64,000 nt of DNA. Origin: Flagellimonas hadalis (lineage in GTDB: Bacteria > Bacteroidota > Bacteroidia > Flavobacteriales > Flavobacteriaceae). This document shows positions 26,024-34,387 of this stretch, piece by piece. The notes beneath the pieces were generated by a model, which was given only the letters and a program-made list of their open reading frames with translations, was not told the origin of the DNA and did not search any database. Both the position numbers and the translations under genes were made by a program. Each line of letters opens with the position of its first letter. The stretch's first letter is position 1. The stretch spans positions 62,001 through 126,000 of the forward strand of contig NZ_VNIK02000004.1 of the NCBI RefSeq assembly GCF_007785775.2, written 5' to 3'.

Positions 26024-26989
26024 TTAGCAGCAGCCCCCGCCGTTGTAATGCCAAGTGCTCTCGCTCACATGGATTTCTTTTGATGCCCTTGCAAGCGCCG
26101 AAGCTGTTTTGTCGCAAACCGCCAACGGCTGGTTTTGGAGCAGCACATGCCCTTTGTTGTCATCAAAATAGGGTTCGTTGCCATAATAGATTGCGGTTTT
26201 CCCGGTAAACATGCAAGGGCCGTCCTCGGGCATTGGGTCTTTGATAGCGGCAATCTCGATGGATTCGATATGGATGAGCTCGTCCGTTGGGTAGTGGTTG
26301 GGGGACAATACCCTGTATGATCTTCGCCCCCTGATTTCTATGGTGCCAAATCCGGCATCCGTCAATACTTTTACATAGTCTTTTAAGGGAATGCTGCCGC
26401 TAAGGCACTGCGCCCTCAATCGGTCATCGTTGCGCAACTCCTCGTTCATGGGCTGTTCGCAAATGGGGTCGCTCATCACCAATCTGCCGTGGGGTTTCAA
26501 CACGCGGTACATTTCGGCGACGGCCTTTTGCAGGTCTTCCATCTTGAAAATATTGAAGAGGCAGTTCTGTGCGGCCACATCCATGCTCTCATCGGGGATG
26601 GGGAGGTTAAGGGCATCTCCCTTGACCAGGTTCACGTACTCGCTTTTGAACCAATCGTTCTCCTGTTCGGCGAGCTTGAAATTTTTTCGCGAAGCCTCCA
26701 ACATTTCATCCACGGAATCCACTCCGGTGACCCCTCCCTTTTGTCGGGAAAAATAGGAGAACTGGAGCAGTTCCATGCCCCCACCTACACCCACGTAGAG
26801 GATCTTGGGGTCGTTCACCAGATCCTGTGCGGAGACGGTGCTCCCACATCCGTAGTTCATTTCCTGCATGATCTTGGGGATGGACAGTCCGGGAAACTGC
26901 CAGATGGGTGTGGTGGTGCAGCAAAGTCCCACGTTGGGGGAAATGGCCGCTTCTTTGTAAAGGTCTTGTGTGGCGTCTAGGTAGCTCAT
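26024..26989 (-). CDS. arsM: Arsenosugar biosynthesis arsenite methyltransferase ArsM
   Basis: 321 aa. The start at 26989 (MSYLDATQDLYKEAA) is the conserved N-terminus; longer frames are rejected. Cysteines suited to As(III) binding are at 23-24 (GLCC) and 48 (NYGCGS). The SAM motif is YVGVGGG at 65-71, followed by QNCLFNIF and MYRVLKPHGRLVMSDP. The tail ends GGGCC. Its ATG overlaps the stop of the phosphorylase gene (ATGA). It methylates arsenite with SAM, the entry to arsenosugar and organoarsenic compounds. Confidence 0.92.
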   Translation of the reverse strand: MSYLDATQDLYKEAAISPNVGLCCTTTPIWQFPGLSIPKIMQEMNYGCGSTVSAQDLVNDPKILYVGVGGGMELLQFSYFSRQKGGVTGVDSVDEMLEASRKNFKLAEQENDWFKSEYVNLVKGDALNLPIPDESMDVAAQNCLFNIFKMEDLQKAVAEMYRVLKPHGRLVMSDPICEQPMNEELRNDDRLRAQCLSGSIPLKDYVKVLTDAGFGTIEIRGRRSYRVLSPNHYPTDELIHIESIEIAAIKDPMPEDGPCMFTGKTAIYYGNEPYFDDNKGHVLLQNQPLAVCDKTASALARASKEIHVSESTWHYNGGGCC

Positions 26990-27801
26990 AGTTGCTTTAT
27001 CAATTCGGTGAACAATTGGATCATTTTGGGCTCTGCTTTTCCGGCGATGGCGATGATTTCCTGCACATTGACAGGTTGGAGGTTGTCCGGATCGCATTCG
27101 TCGGTCAAAACGGATACCGCTACAATGGGTAGTCGTAAATGATTGGCCACGATTACTTCGGGGACGGTGCTCATTCCCACAGCGTCCGCACCGACCATTT
27201 TCAGCATGCGGTATTCGGCCTTCGTTTCCAGTTGGGGACCCACCACGGAGGCATATACCCCTTTTCTGATGGAAATGCCCTCTTTTTGGGCAATGCCCTC
27301 GATTTTTTTGCGCATGTCCAGGTCATACGGTTCGCTCATGTCCACAAAGCGGTCCCCGAATGCGGATACATTTTTGAAGGCCAACGGCGACCCTCCCTGA
27401 AGGTTGATATGATCCTCGATGAGCATGATTTCGCCTTTCTTGAAGTCGAGGTTGATGGCCCCTGCCGCATTGGACACAAACAGTTTTTGGATCCCCAATT
27501 GGTGCATTACCCGAATGGGATAGGTGATGTCCACGAAGTCATAGCCTTCGTACAGATGGAAACGCCCCTGCATCACTGCCACCTTTTTTCCGGCAATGGT
27601 GCCATAGATCAATTTTCCTGAATGGAACTCCACGGTGGCCAAGGGAAAATGGGGGATGTGGTTGTAATGGGCCTCGATGGGGTTTTCTATGCCATCGACC
27701 AATTGCCCCAATCCCGTTCCTAGTACGATGCCAATTTCAGGGGATTCAAACCCCTTCTTTTTTAAATATTCTACAGATTCGTCAAGTTGTGTCTGTGTCA
27801 T
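26986..27801 (-). CDS. Purine nucleoside phosphorylase
   Basis: 271 aa. Start at 27801 (MTQTQLDESVEYLKKK). Motifs of the trimeric PNP family: GIVLGTGLG, the phosphate site MQGRFHLYEGY, VSNAAGAIN, GPQLETKAEYRM, and VLTDEC near the C-terminus. It splits purine nucleosides with phosphate. Placed between the TIGR04282 transferase and ArsM with 4-bp overlaps on both sides, it may release adenine during arsenosugar formation; that link is inferred from context. Confidence 0.93.
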   Translation of the reverse strand: MTQTQLDESVEYLKKKGFESPEIGIVLGTGLGQLVDGIENPIEAHYNHIPHFPLATVEFHSGKLIYGTIAGKKVAVMQGRFHLYEGYDFVDITYPIRVMHQLGIQKLFVSNAAGAINLDFKKGEIMLIEDHINLQGGSPLAFKNVSAFGDRFVDMSEPYDLDMRKKIEGIAQKEGISIRKGVYASVVGPQLETKAEYRMLKMVGADAVGMSTVPEVIVANHLRLPIVAVSVLTDECDPDNLQPVNVQEIIAIAGKAEPKMIQLFTELIKQL

Positions 27802-28412
27802 TGTTTTATATGTTTGATGAAAGGCGCGAAGGCCTTGATATCTTTGATGTCCTCGTAATAATCTATATCGTTTCTTTCGGGCAGAAGTCCCACACGGGCA
27901 GTTTTCAGATCCTGTAATGTGTCGGCCAGAACGGTGTCTGTACCCCACTCTTTGTCCCGGAACAACGCTTCGTTCAAGGATTTCATGCCCAAAAGGTAGT
28001 AGCCGCCGTCTTCCGCGGGGCCCACCACGTAGTCATGTGTCTCCAATTTTGAGAAAGCTTCTTCAAGATCGGTCTGGGCAAGATTGTACATATCACTGCC
28101 GATGACAATGATTTTTTCAAACCCTGCCTGGAATCCCTCCTTGAAGGCATTTTGCATGCGCTCCCCTAAATCCTTGCCTATCTGGAGTTTTTTTTGATAA
28201 TGGGCATTGTCCCACATATCATCTTCCCAGATCTCTTCCGAATAGTACACCCATTTCTCCACCTTCAAGTGTTTTGTAAGCGAAACGGTATGCTGCAGGA
28301 GAAACTGATAGATTTCCAATGCTGCCCTGTCGCCCACCGTCGCGGCCAGACGGGTCTTGCACTTGCCGAGTTCAGGGTTTCGGGTGAGTATCAAAAGTAG
28401 GCTGTTGCTCAA
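27798..28412 (-). CDS. TIGR04282-family arsenosugar biosynthesis glycosyltransferase
   Basis: 204 aa, GT-A-like fold. LLILTRNPELGKCKTRLA at the N-terminus, IGSDMYNL near 99, and GPAEDGGYYLLG near 132 are hallmarks of the family, related to DUF2064 proteins. The only start matching the family N-terminus is TTG at 28412. It is the first gene of a coupled trio with the phosphorylase and ArsM. Family members are associated with arsenosugar loci; the exact sugar transfer is not shown. Confidence 0.9.
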   Translation of the reverse strand: MSNSLLLILTRNPELGKCKTRLAATVGDRAALEIYQFLLQHTVSLTKHLKVEKWVYYSEEIWEDDMWDNAHYQKKLQIGKDLGERMQNAFKEGFQAGFEKIIVIGSDMYNLAQTDLEEAFSKLETHDYVVGPAEDGGYYLLGMKSLNEALFRDKEWGTDTVLADTLQDLKTARVGLLPERNDIDYYEDIKDIKAFAPFIKHIKQ

Positions 28413-28533
28413 TTGATCTTGTTTAGTGGGAGGTCATTAATGCACTCTAAATATAGTCAGATTTAGGATAGTGGTCCGTGCCGGGACATATTTATTTAGG
28501 TGGAAATAGATTGGAAGAGGGATTGGTGAAGGG

Positions 28534-28561
28534 CAAAAAGGGATGCCATTGTGGGCACCCC
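28534..28561 (-). terminator. Intrinsic terminator downstream of the 33-aa membrane ORF
   Basis: Minus-strand RNA forms GGGGUGCC...GGCAUCCC (8 bp with one G:U), followed by UUUUU. It lies 62 bp past the stop of the small ORF at 28623. Confidence 0.65.
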
Positions 28562-28622
28562 TTTGCGAGAGACATTAGTAGTTATGGGAAGTTCTTGATT
28601 GATGATGGGTGTCCAGTATAGC

Positions 28623-28724
28623 TTAAAAAATGTAATGGTACAGGTTGTTGATGAGGGAAAGTATGGAAATGGCAATCACGGAATACCAAAAGAAATACCC
28701 CAACTTTACTTCTACAGTGTTCAT
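28623..28724 (-). CDS. Possible 33-residue single-pass membrane protein
   Basis: ATG at 28724 reads MNTVEVKLGYFFWYSVIAIS then ILSLINNLYHYIF and a TAA stop. There is one hydrophobic helix (about 9-27). A good terminator lies downstream on the same strand, which supports a small independent transcript. No family is recognised, and such a short frame could be chance. Apart from this ORF and the terminator, 28413-28985 shows no gene I can support. Confidence 0.4.
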   Translation of the reverse strand: MNTVEVKLGYFFWYSVIAISILSLINNLYHYIF

Positions 28725-28985
28725 TTTTCAAAAGTGTTTTAGTTGATTGTTCCCTCGAAATTAGTCAAAAACCTGTGCCTGCAATCCACAATTTTATTCG
28801 TTGCAGGAAAAAGGATATAACTGGTCAAAAATACTTTGTGGATGGAAAAAGTGGCGGGGAAATACTGTGTAAGGGAATAACTACAATTGACTTAATGACT
28901 GAAAATCAATGTATTATGGAAAAGGAACAGGAAGGACATTTGTGGCGAAGCATCTATTCCTTCCTGTACGATGTTATGGTATTCC

Positions 28986-29213
28986 CTAGACCAAGGGAGT
29001 GCCTTTAAGGCGTTTTTCGATCTTACGTTTCTTTTCGGTAAGACTTTTCATGATGTCCATCAGTTTGGAATCCTTCGTCTTTTTATAGATCTCGTTGATG
29101 GATAGGATCAACCGTTTTGCTTCCCTTGAGGCCTCTACCCTGTCGCTGGTGGACATGTGGCTCATGGGTCTGCTCTCAAACTCTTCTGCCTTTGCTAGTA
29201 ACTCGTGGGTCAT
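28986..29213 (-). CDS. Small charged helical protein, unknown function
   Basis: 75 aa, predicted mostly helical, with a basic C-terminal half (KSLTEKKRKIEKRLKG). No signal or membrane segment. MSHMSTSDRVEASREAKRL suggests a short helical bundle. Starts at ATG 29213 (MTHELLAKAEEF). Codon use is like that of nearby genes. I do not recognise a family. Confidence 0.6.
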   Translation of the reverse strand: MTHELLAKAEEFESRPMSHMSTSDRVEASREAKRLILSINEIYKKTKDSKLMDIMKSLTEKKRKIEKRLKGTPLV

Positions 29214-29414
29214 TTTTGTTTAAAGTTATGCTGTGTGCCTTAAATATAAGTCTTAGTTCCATACTTTATGACTATGGAACTATTTGATTTTCATATTTAT
29301 GAAAACATTAAGAAGTCTTTCTTTTTTGGAAAAATCGGGGACCTTTCGTTGGCCGTGGTATGGACAAAGAACGACCGGTTTACAGCGATAAAATTTTAAC
29401 TTTTCATTAAATGA

Positions 29415-30836
29415 TCATAACAAGGGTTTGAAAAATTTGAAGAGGCCTTCAAGGAATTTTAGCCATGTGGATCTGTTCCTGAACCTTTCCAAGGTGATAG
29501 GTTCGGCCCTTTCACAAATGGCGAGGAACTCCCCGGTCATTTCGGCATTGATCTTTTCATCATAGATAAGGATATTTGCCTCGTAGTTGAGCTCAAAACT
29601 GCGCATATCGAAGTTTCCCGAACCAATGGAGACCAGGTCATCGTCCACGATCAGTATCTTGCTGTGCGAAAAGTCGTCCCGCATATAGATCTTCACCCCC
29701 ACCTCTAGCAGTTCCTCAAACTGGGAGAACATGGCGAACTTTGCGGCGATGGAGTCCGATCTCTTGGGAATCAAAAGAGAGATCTCCACGCCTTCGAGGG
29801 CCACGATCTTTAAGGCCTCCAAAAGGGCCTCGCCGGGAAGAAAGTAGGGGTTGGCGATACAGATGGATTTTTTGGCCCGGTTCATCATGCCTATATATTG
29901 GTACATGATGGTGGGGTGTGCGGAATCTGGTCCCCCGGCCACTACCTGTGCGGCGACCTCCCCGGTTTTGGGCTGTTCGGTCAGGTGCTCCTCTACCTTG
30001 AAATCCCCTTGTTTGCTGGCAAAATAATAATCCTTCAGGAACACCAGGTGGATATCGTTCACAATGGGGCCTTCCAACTTCAAATGGGTGTCCTTCCATT
30101 TGCCCAGTTCACCGCCATGTTTGATGTATTTGTCGGATACGTTGACCCCGCCCGTGAATGCAATCTTGTTGTCGATCACCAAGATTTTTCGGTGGTTCCT
30201 AAAATTGAGGGAGAACAGTAGGTTGGTGAGCCGAATGGGCATTATGGGGTAGATCTTAACACCGATATCCCTGAATTTTTTCTTGGGCCTGCCCCTGAGC
30301 CGGTAACTGCCAAAGGAGTCATAGATGATCCTGACCACCACGCCCTCTGCTATCTTCCTTTGGAAGAGTTCCAACATCTTGTCCAGGAGGTCGCCCCTTT
30401 CCAGGATATAATATTGCACATGGATGGACTCTTTGGCCTCTTCCATGGCCTTGAAGAGTGCGTTGAAGGTTTCCCCTCCATCCTGTAGCACCGTGATGGA
30501 GTTGCCAGTGGCCGGACGGGTTTCGGAGCAGGTGCCCACAAGGCGGCTGAGCCTTTGTTTTCGGGTGTCCGAACCAAAGTCGGGAGCGGTGCCCTCCATT
30601 TTGGTGTCGCCCTCGTAGTGGTATCGCTTTCGCCGTTTAAACTCTTTGTTGTTGAAGAATTTGAACTTCCTGCGGTTCATGCCAAAAAGATAGTAGAACA
30701 ACGCGCCCAAAAACGGAAGTGCAAGGATGGCGATCACCCAACTGATGGAACGCGAAGGGCGCCTGCCATGGTAGATGATGGCGCCGATGGCCCAAAGGGA
30801 CACTAGGATGTAGGCAATGAGGATGACAGTTTTCAT
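29415..30836 (-). CDS. cls: Cardiolipin synthase
   Basis: 473 aa. Two N-terminal membrane helices (about 1-22 and 30-52) and the PLDc_N linker precede two phospholipase D domains. The HKD motifs are HRKILVIDN (about 210) and HSKILIVDD (about 390), each followed by a conserved glycine/asparagine stretch (FTGGVN; GSGNFDMRS). It condenses phosphatidylglycerol to cardiolipin at the inner membrane. Start chosen at 30836 (MKTVILIAYIL), which gives a normal membrane N-terminus; the upstream extension of 12 residues has none. Confidence 0.94.
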   Translation of the reverse strand: MKTVILIAYILVSLWAIGAIIYHGRRPSRSISWVIAILALPFLGALFYYLFGMNRRKFKFFNNKEFKRRKRYHYEGDTKMEGTAPDFGSDTRKQRLSRLVGTCSETRPATGNSITVLQDGGETFNALFKAMEEAKESIHVQYYILERGDLLDKMLELFQRKIAEGVVVRIIYDSFGSYRLRGRPKKKFRDIGVKIYPIMPIRLTNLLFSLNFRNHRKILVIDNKIAFTGGVNVSDKYIKHGGELGKWKDTHLKLEGPIVNDIHLVFLKDYYFASKQGDFKVEEHLTEQPKTGEVAAQVVAGGPDSAHPTIMYQYIGMMNRAKKSICIANPYFLPGEALLEALKIVALEGVEISLLIPKRSDSIAAKFAMFSQFEELLEVGVKIYMRDDFSHSKILIVDDDLVSIGSGNFDMRSFELNYEANILIYDEKINAEMTGEFLAICERAEPITLERFRNRSTWLKFLEGLFKFFKPLL

Positions 30837-30943
30837 ATGGTGGGAGGCATATAGCGTACAATCTACCTTCAAAAATTAGGATTGGCAACCATTTTATGAT
30901 GCAGGGCCATTTTTTAACAGGATGTAGATAGGTCACTATAATA

Positions 30944-30974
30944 AAAAACTCTGACATCTATTGCCAGAGTTTTT
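30944..30974 (-). terminator. Terminator after the small acidic lipoprotein gene
   Basis: AAAAACTCTG (30944-30953) and CAGAGTTTTT (30965-30974) form a stem with an 11-nt loop, with A/T runs on both sides, so it could act in both directions. Confidence 0.6.
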
Positions 30975-31000
30975 AAAAAGGAGTTTTTCTTTTTTATCTA

Positions 31001-31207
31001 TTAAGGATTGTCATCCGTGGCATCCTCGATTTCGTCACCGACCTCGTCAGCGGCATCTTCTACTTCGTCACCGACATCCTCGGCGGCGTCCTTTACGTCT
31101 TCCACGGCTTCTTCAGCTTTATCTTCCTTGGTTTCCCTGCAGCTGTTCATGCTCATGGTAAAGGCCATTGCAATGAACAACATAAATAGACTTATTGACT
31201 TTCTCAT
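31001..31207 (-). CDS. Small acidic repeat lipoprotein
   Basis: 68 aa. Signal peptide with lipobox-like SMNSC (Cys23). The mature part is almost entirely acidic repeats of about 7-11 residues (EDVKDAAEDVGDEVEDAADE). This pattern resembles small stress-related surface proteins of Bacteroidetes, but no function is known. The repeat is also visible at DNA level as alternating GTCGGTGACGAAGT-like units. A terminator follows at 30944-30974. Confidence 0.7.
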   Translation of the reverse strand: MRKSISLFMLFIAMAFTMSMNSCRETKEDKAEEAVEDVKDAAEDVGDEVEDAADEVGDEIEDATDDNP

Positions 31208-31266
31208 GATATTAATTTTTAGGGTTAATGATTGTATTTAAGGTTTATATGATGATCTGTTCAATC

Positions 31267-31428
31267 TTAAATCTTTTTTCTTCCCGTAATCAAGGAAATA
31301 ATGAACAGTACAATGAAAATGAAGAAAAGTATCTTGGCAATACCGGCCGCACCTGCGGCAATTCCTCCAAATCCAAAAATGGCGGCCACAATGGCCAAAA
31401 TTATAAAGGTGACGGTCCAACGTAACAT
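31267..31428 (-). CDS. DUF1328 (YtjA-like) small membrane protein
   Basis: ATG at 31428 opens a 53-residue frame: [20 protein letters not shown] then [20 protein letters not shown] then [13 protein letters not shown]. Two membrane helices joined by a Gly/Ala-rich turn are typical of the DUF1328 family, whose members have no known activity. It lies 60 bp upstream of the acidic lipoprotein on the same strand, so both may belong to an envelope-stress unit. Confidence 0.8.
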   Translation of the reverse strand: MLRWTVTFIILAIVAAIFGFGGIAAGAAGIAKILFFIFIVLFIISLITGRKKI

Positions 31429-31610
31429 ATCTATAGTTTTTAAATTATTGTCCGCTTATCTCTTAAGTGGTACACTACAAAGTTGCGAATGTTGGGGCGG
31501 GAAGCTTGTCTTTAACGGGTTATCTTTTGACTCAAAAGCTAAAAAAATACATCATATTGTCATTTTTACTGATAAAAACACAATAAAATGGCTTTTTATT
31601 GGAAATAATT

Positions 31611-32300
31611 TCAATTTTTTATGTTAATAGTCCTGAGGTCGGAAGTAAAGGAAAGGTTTTTGGCAAAGACACCATTGCTGATCAGTTCGGCTTTGAGGTT
31701 GACCTTGGGCGGTCTTTCAACATATTCCTTTACCTGATCAAGGGAGGTGTCCTGGGAAAGCCATAACCCCACATCCTCTTTGCGGATCACCACCGGGACC
31801 ATGTTGCTGAGGTCGTGGTAGGATGATATGGAGGTGTCTGCGCTGCTCGTGATCAATGCGCTGCAATAGAAGCCATCTTCCAATACATTATAGACGCCGG
31901 CCAGCATGAACGGTTTTTGTGAAGGCTTGTACAAATGGTAGGTGGATGTGCCCCCGTTGTGGAGCAGATGGGTATAGAAGCCCGAAACAATGATGAGGCA
32001 CCTTCGCTCTTCCAGGGATTCCCTCATCCATTGGATGTTTTCCAGCTCGCGTAGGCCAACGTTGAGGGTGTTCGCATTGTTCTGGAAAATATGCCAGTCT
32101 TCCTTGAAGTTTTGTGGCATAAGCCCCCAAATGGCATAGTTGATCTCATACGGTGACTCCATGGTCACCACGCTCAGGTTAGTTTCATTAAAGCCGTTGA
32201 TGATGAGGCTCGGGGAATATATGTGCGGATATTTGAAAGGTATTCCAAACTCTGTCTCTATCACTTTTCTCTCGACCGCATTGGAAAGTTTGTAGATCAT
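31611..32300 (-). CDS. Non-canonical SRAP (YedK/HMCES-like) protein lacking the catalytic Cys2
   Basis: 229 aa. The SRAP fold is recognisable from AIWGLMP (57-62), NANTLN (75-80), RRCLIIVSGFYTH (99-111), AGVYN and HDLSNMVPVVI (162-172). Classical SRAP proteins start MCGR, where Cys2 crosslinks to abasic DNA. Here the start at 32300 gives MIYKLSN, with Ile at position 2. The glutamate of the GFYEW motif is Thr110, while the Asn and His positions are kept. Crosslinking by the usual chemistry should not be possible. Function is unknown. Confidence 0.72.
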   Translation of the reverse strand: MIYKLSNAVERKVIETEFGIPFKYPHIYSPSLIINGFNETNLSVVTMESPYEINYAIWGLMPQNFKEDWHIFQNNANTLNVGLRELENIQWMRESLEERRCLIIVSGFYTHLLHNGGTSTYHLYKPSQKPFMLAGVYNVLEDGFYCSALITSSADTSISSYHDLSNMVPVVIRKEDVGLWLSQDTSLDQVKEYVERPPKVNLKAELISNGVFAKNLSFTSDLRTINIKN

Positions 32301-32493
32301 AATCTTCAATTCTTCATGTTCAACATCAACACAAATGAACCCATTTTTGACCAGAGAACTTAACTCATAACATATTAATCGTGATCGGAATGGAATGTGA
32401 AAGTTTTGTGAAAGGACGTCTTTTTGTCCACCATTTACCGTAAATAATTAAACAGGTCAATTTTCTATATCAACCTTAAAAACTGCACAACCT

Positions 32494-33531
32494 ATGATCA
32501 CAATACATGTAAACACCAAGGATACGTCTGGAACCATAGAACAGATCAAGAATGTTATAGGAGGGGAAATCATTGAAAAATGGGGGCAGCACGTACTTTC
32601 CGTGGACAATGAAAAGGCCAAGGGAGAAATAAGGGTCCTCAATTTTGAATGGGGGGCCAGCCTGTTGGAATATGACATCACTTTTTTTGATGAAGTGACG
32701 CTCATCGCGGACACTTCCACATACAACCCCATCAGTTTTGTCTACTGTTTGGAAGGCTATTGTGGCCACAGGTTCGGGCACCAGGAAATGTCCGAACTGA
32801 AGATCATGGAACAGTACCAATCGGTGATCATTTCCAGCAGGGCCAATGGGTTCAACCATGGGTATCTTCCAGCCGGAATACCTTTGAAAATCAACGTGAT
32901 ACGCGTTCGAAGGAACCAGTTCATGAGCAGACGGATGAACAAGGGTGAAGCGCTCAATGAACAATTATGCAAAGTGTTTTTGGACACCGACCACAAAAAT
33001 GTATTTTCCTATTATGGGTCCTACAATTTGAGAATGGCGGACTTGGTTTCCTCCATCAAAAAGGTCACCGCCGAGGGCATGATCCGCGTGTTGCAGATAG
33101 AGGGGCTGGTGTACCAGATTCTTTCCATGCACATAGTGCAGCACAATGATGAAATGCAGAACAAGGGCCCTGAGACTTCCTTGCTGAAAAGGGAGCTGAA
33201 CACGATCAGGGAATATGCCGAAAAAATCGGGAAGAACATTGCCAAGGAGTTCACGTTGGAAGAAATATCCAACGAAACGGGGCTGACTCAGGCCAAGCTC
33301 CAGGAAGGCTTTAAACTGCTATATGGCATGACCGTGACCGAATATATCCGCAACACCCGCCTTGAGGTGGCCCGTGACTATATCGAGACCACCGAAATGA
33401 ACATCTCGGAAGTGGTGTACTCCATCGGGTTTACGAGCCGAAGCTACTTTTCAAAGATCTTTAAGGAGAAATATGGGATAAGCCCCAGCGAGTTCAAGAA
33501 CGGCAGAATGGATATGGCCATCGCCGGCTGA
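32494..33531 (+). CDS. AraC-family transcriptional regulator
   Basis: 345 aa. An N-terminal sensing domain without a recognised ligand (about 1-210) and a C-terminal pair of helix-turn-helix motifs. The first HTH is around FTLEEISNETGLTQAKLQEGF (about 255-275, shown in family position). The second is MNISEVVYSIGFTSRSYF, followed by the family signature FSKIFKEKYGISPSEF. The stretch of about 180 bp upstream is AT-rich and holds no gene. Target genes are not evident; the divergent SRAP-like gene is a candidate. Confidence 0.87.
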   Translation: MITIHVNTKDTSGTIEQIKNVIGGEIIEKWGQHVLSVDNEKAKGEIRVLNFEWGASLLEYDITFFDEVTLIADTSTYNPISFVYCLEGYCGHRFGHQEMSELKIMEQYQSVIISSRANGFNHGYLPAGIPLKINVIRVRRNQFMSRRMNKGEALNEQLCKVFLDTDHKNVFSYYGSYNLRMADLVSSIKKVTAEGMIRVLQIEGLVYQILSMHIVQHNDEMQNKGPETSLLKRELNTIREYAEKIGKNIAKEFTLEEISNETGLTQAKLQEGFKLLYGMTVTEYIRNTRLEVARDYIETTEMNISEVVYSIGFTSRSYFSKIFKEKYGISPSEFKNGRMDMAIAG

Positions 33532-33543
33532 TCCTGACCCGTT

Positions 33544-33987
33544 TTACAGTTGGTGCCCGCAAAGCGTTGGCTGCCGGTGTTCCAAGTGAAGGATGCCGCG
33601 GTACACCTGCGTGACCTGCACCCGAAGGGAAGGGTCCGGGGCATCTATCCGAAAAGAAAGCTGCAATTTTTCGTCATCCAAATACAACCTGCCCTGGTCC
33701 AAGGGGCGGGGCAGGCAGCGCATGTCCACTTCATGGAGGGTGGGGGCGCTGGGTAGCTGGAACCGGAAGGAAAAGCTAAAGACCAGATTGTCCAGCACGG
33801 TGATCTCCGCCAGCCCTTTTTGTGGGGTTTGCTGGAGGAGGATGCGGCTGTGCTTCCGTTGCACGCGGTGGCGCAATGCCCCGTTTTGATGGCTACAGAT
33901 TTCCAAAGAGGCAAAGGTGATCTGCAACGGGGCAGGGGAACTTTGGTGGAGAAAGTTGGTGATGGTGGATGAAATGGATGGTGGCAT
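33544..33987 (-). CDS. Hypothetical protein
   Basis: 147 aa. No signal or membrane helix. Predicted mostly beta, for example LDNLVFSFSFRFQLPS and GRLYLDDEKLQLSFRID. No family is recognised. It converges with the AraC regulator gene (12-bp gap). Composition is normal for the genome, which makes it more likely real than a chance frame. Confidence 0.5.
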   Translation of the reverse strand: MPPSISSTITNFLHQSSPAPLQITFASLEICSHQNGALRHRVQRKHSRILLQQTPQKGLAEITVLDNLVFSFSFRFQLPSAPTLHEVDMRCLPRPLDQGRLYLDDEKLQLSFRIDAPDPSLRVQVTQVYRGILHLEHRQPTLCGHQL

Positions 33988-34097
33988 GGTAGATTGTTAG
34001 ATTTTGGGATTTTCTATTCAAAATTAACAAAAAAGGTTGTAAGTAACCTATTGTTTACAATTCGTTGTATAAAACTTCTTGTATGCACTTTTGATAT

Positions 34098-34340
34098 ATG
34101 TCGAAACGTGACCGAAAAAAAGAAATCCCAGCTTTTTGTGTTGAATTGGGAAAACACCTCAGGGCATTAAGGGCTGAAAATGGGTTGAGTATTGAAGAAA
34201 TTGCTTTCAAAGCAGGGATTGATGCTCAGAACCTACGTAAGTATGAGTTGGGAAAGCAGGAAATGAAGGTTTCCATGCTAAAGAGAATAGCTGATGCTTT
34301 TGGAATAACTACTTCAGAGTTGCTGTCTTTTGATAACTAA
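34098..34340 (+). CDS. XRE-family helix-turn-helix regulator
   Basis: 80 aa, a single Cro/CI-type HTH: LRALRAENGLSIEEIAFKAG then IDAQNLRKYELGKQEMKVSML. Ends soon after the fifth helix, so it has no extra effector domain. It stands at the left edge of the AT-rich accessory block at 34-36 kb and may control it. Confidence 0.85.
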   Translation: MSKRDRKKEIPAFCVELGKHLRALRAENGLSIEEIAFKAGIDAQNLRKYELGKQEMKVSMLKRIADAFGITTSELLSFDN

Positions 34341-34387
34341 TTTCCAAAACCGTAAAAGATTTCAATTGATAATTAACTTTATCCAAA

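Noticed and set aside
28775..29008. 77-codon plus-strand frame before the small helical protein gene
   Set aside because: No ATG start consistent with a gene, no recognisable pattern, and it overlaps the convergent gene at 28986.
31008..31161. Short DNA repeats resembling a CRISPR or minisatellite
   Set aside because: They are explained by the Asp/Glu/Ala repeats of the acidic lipoprotein; there are no spacers.
31238..31420. 60-codon Cys/His-rich minus-strand frame that could be read as a zinc finger
   Set aside because: It is out of frame with the DUF1328 gene at 31267-31428, which explains the sequence better.
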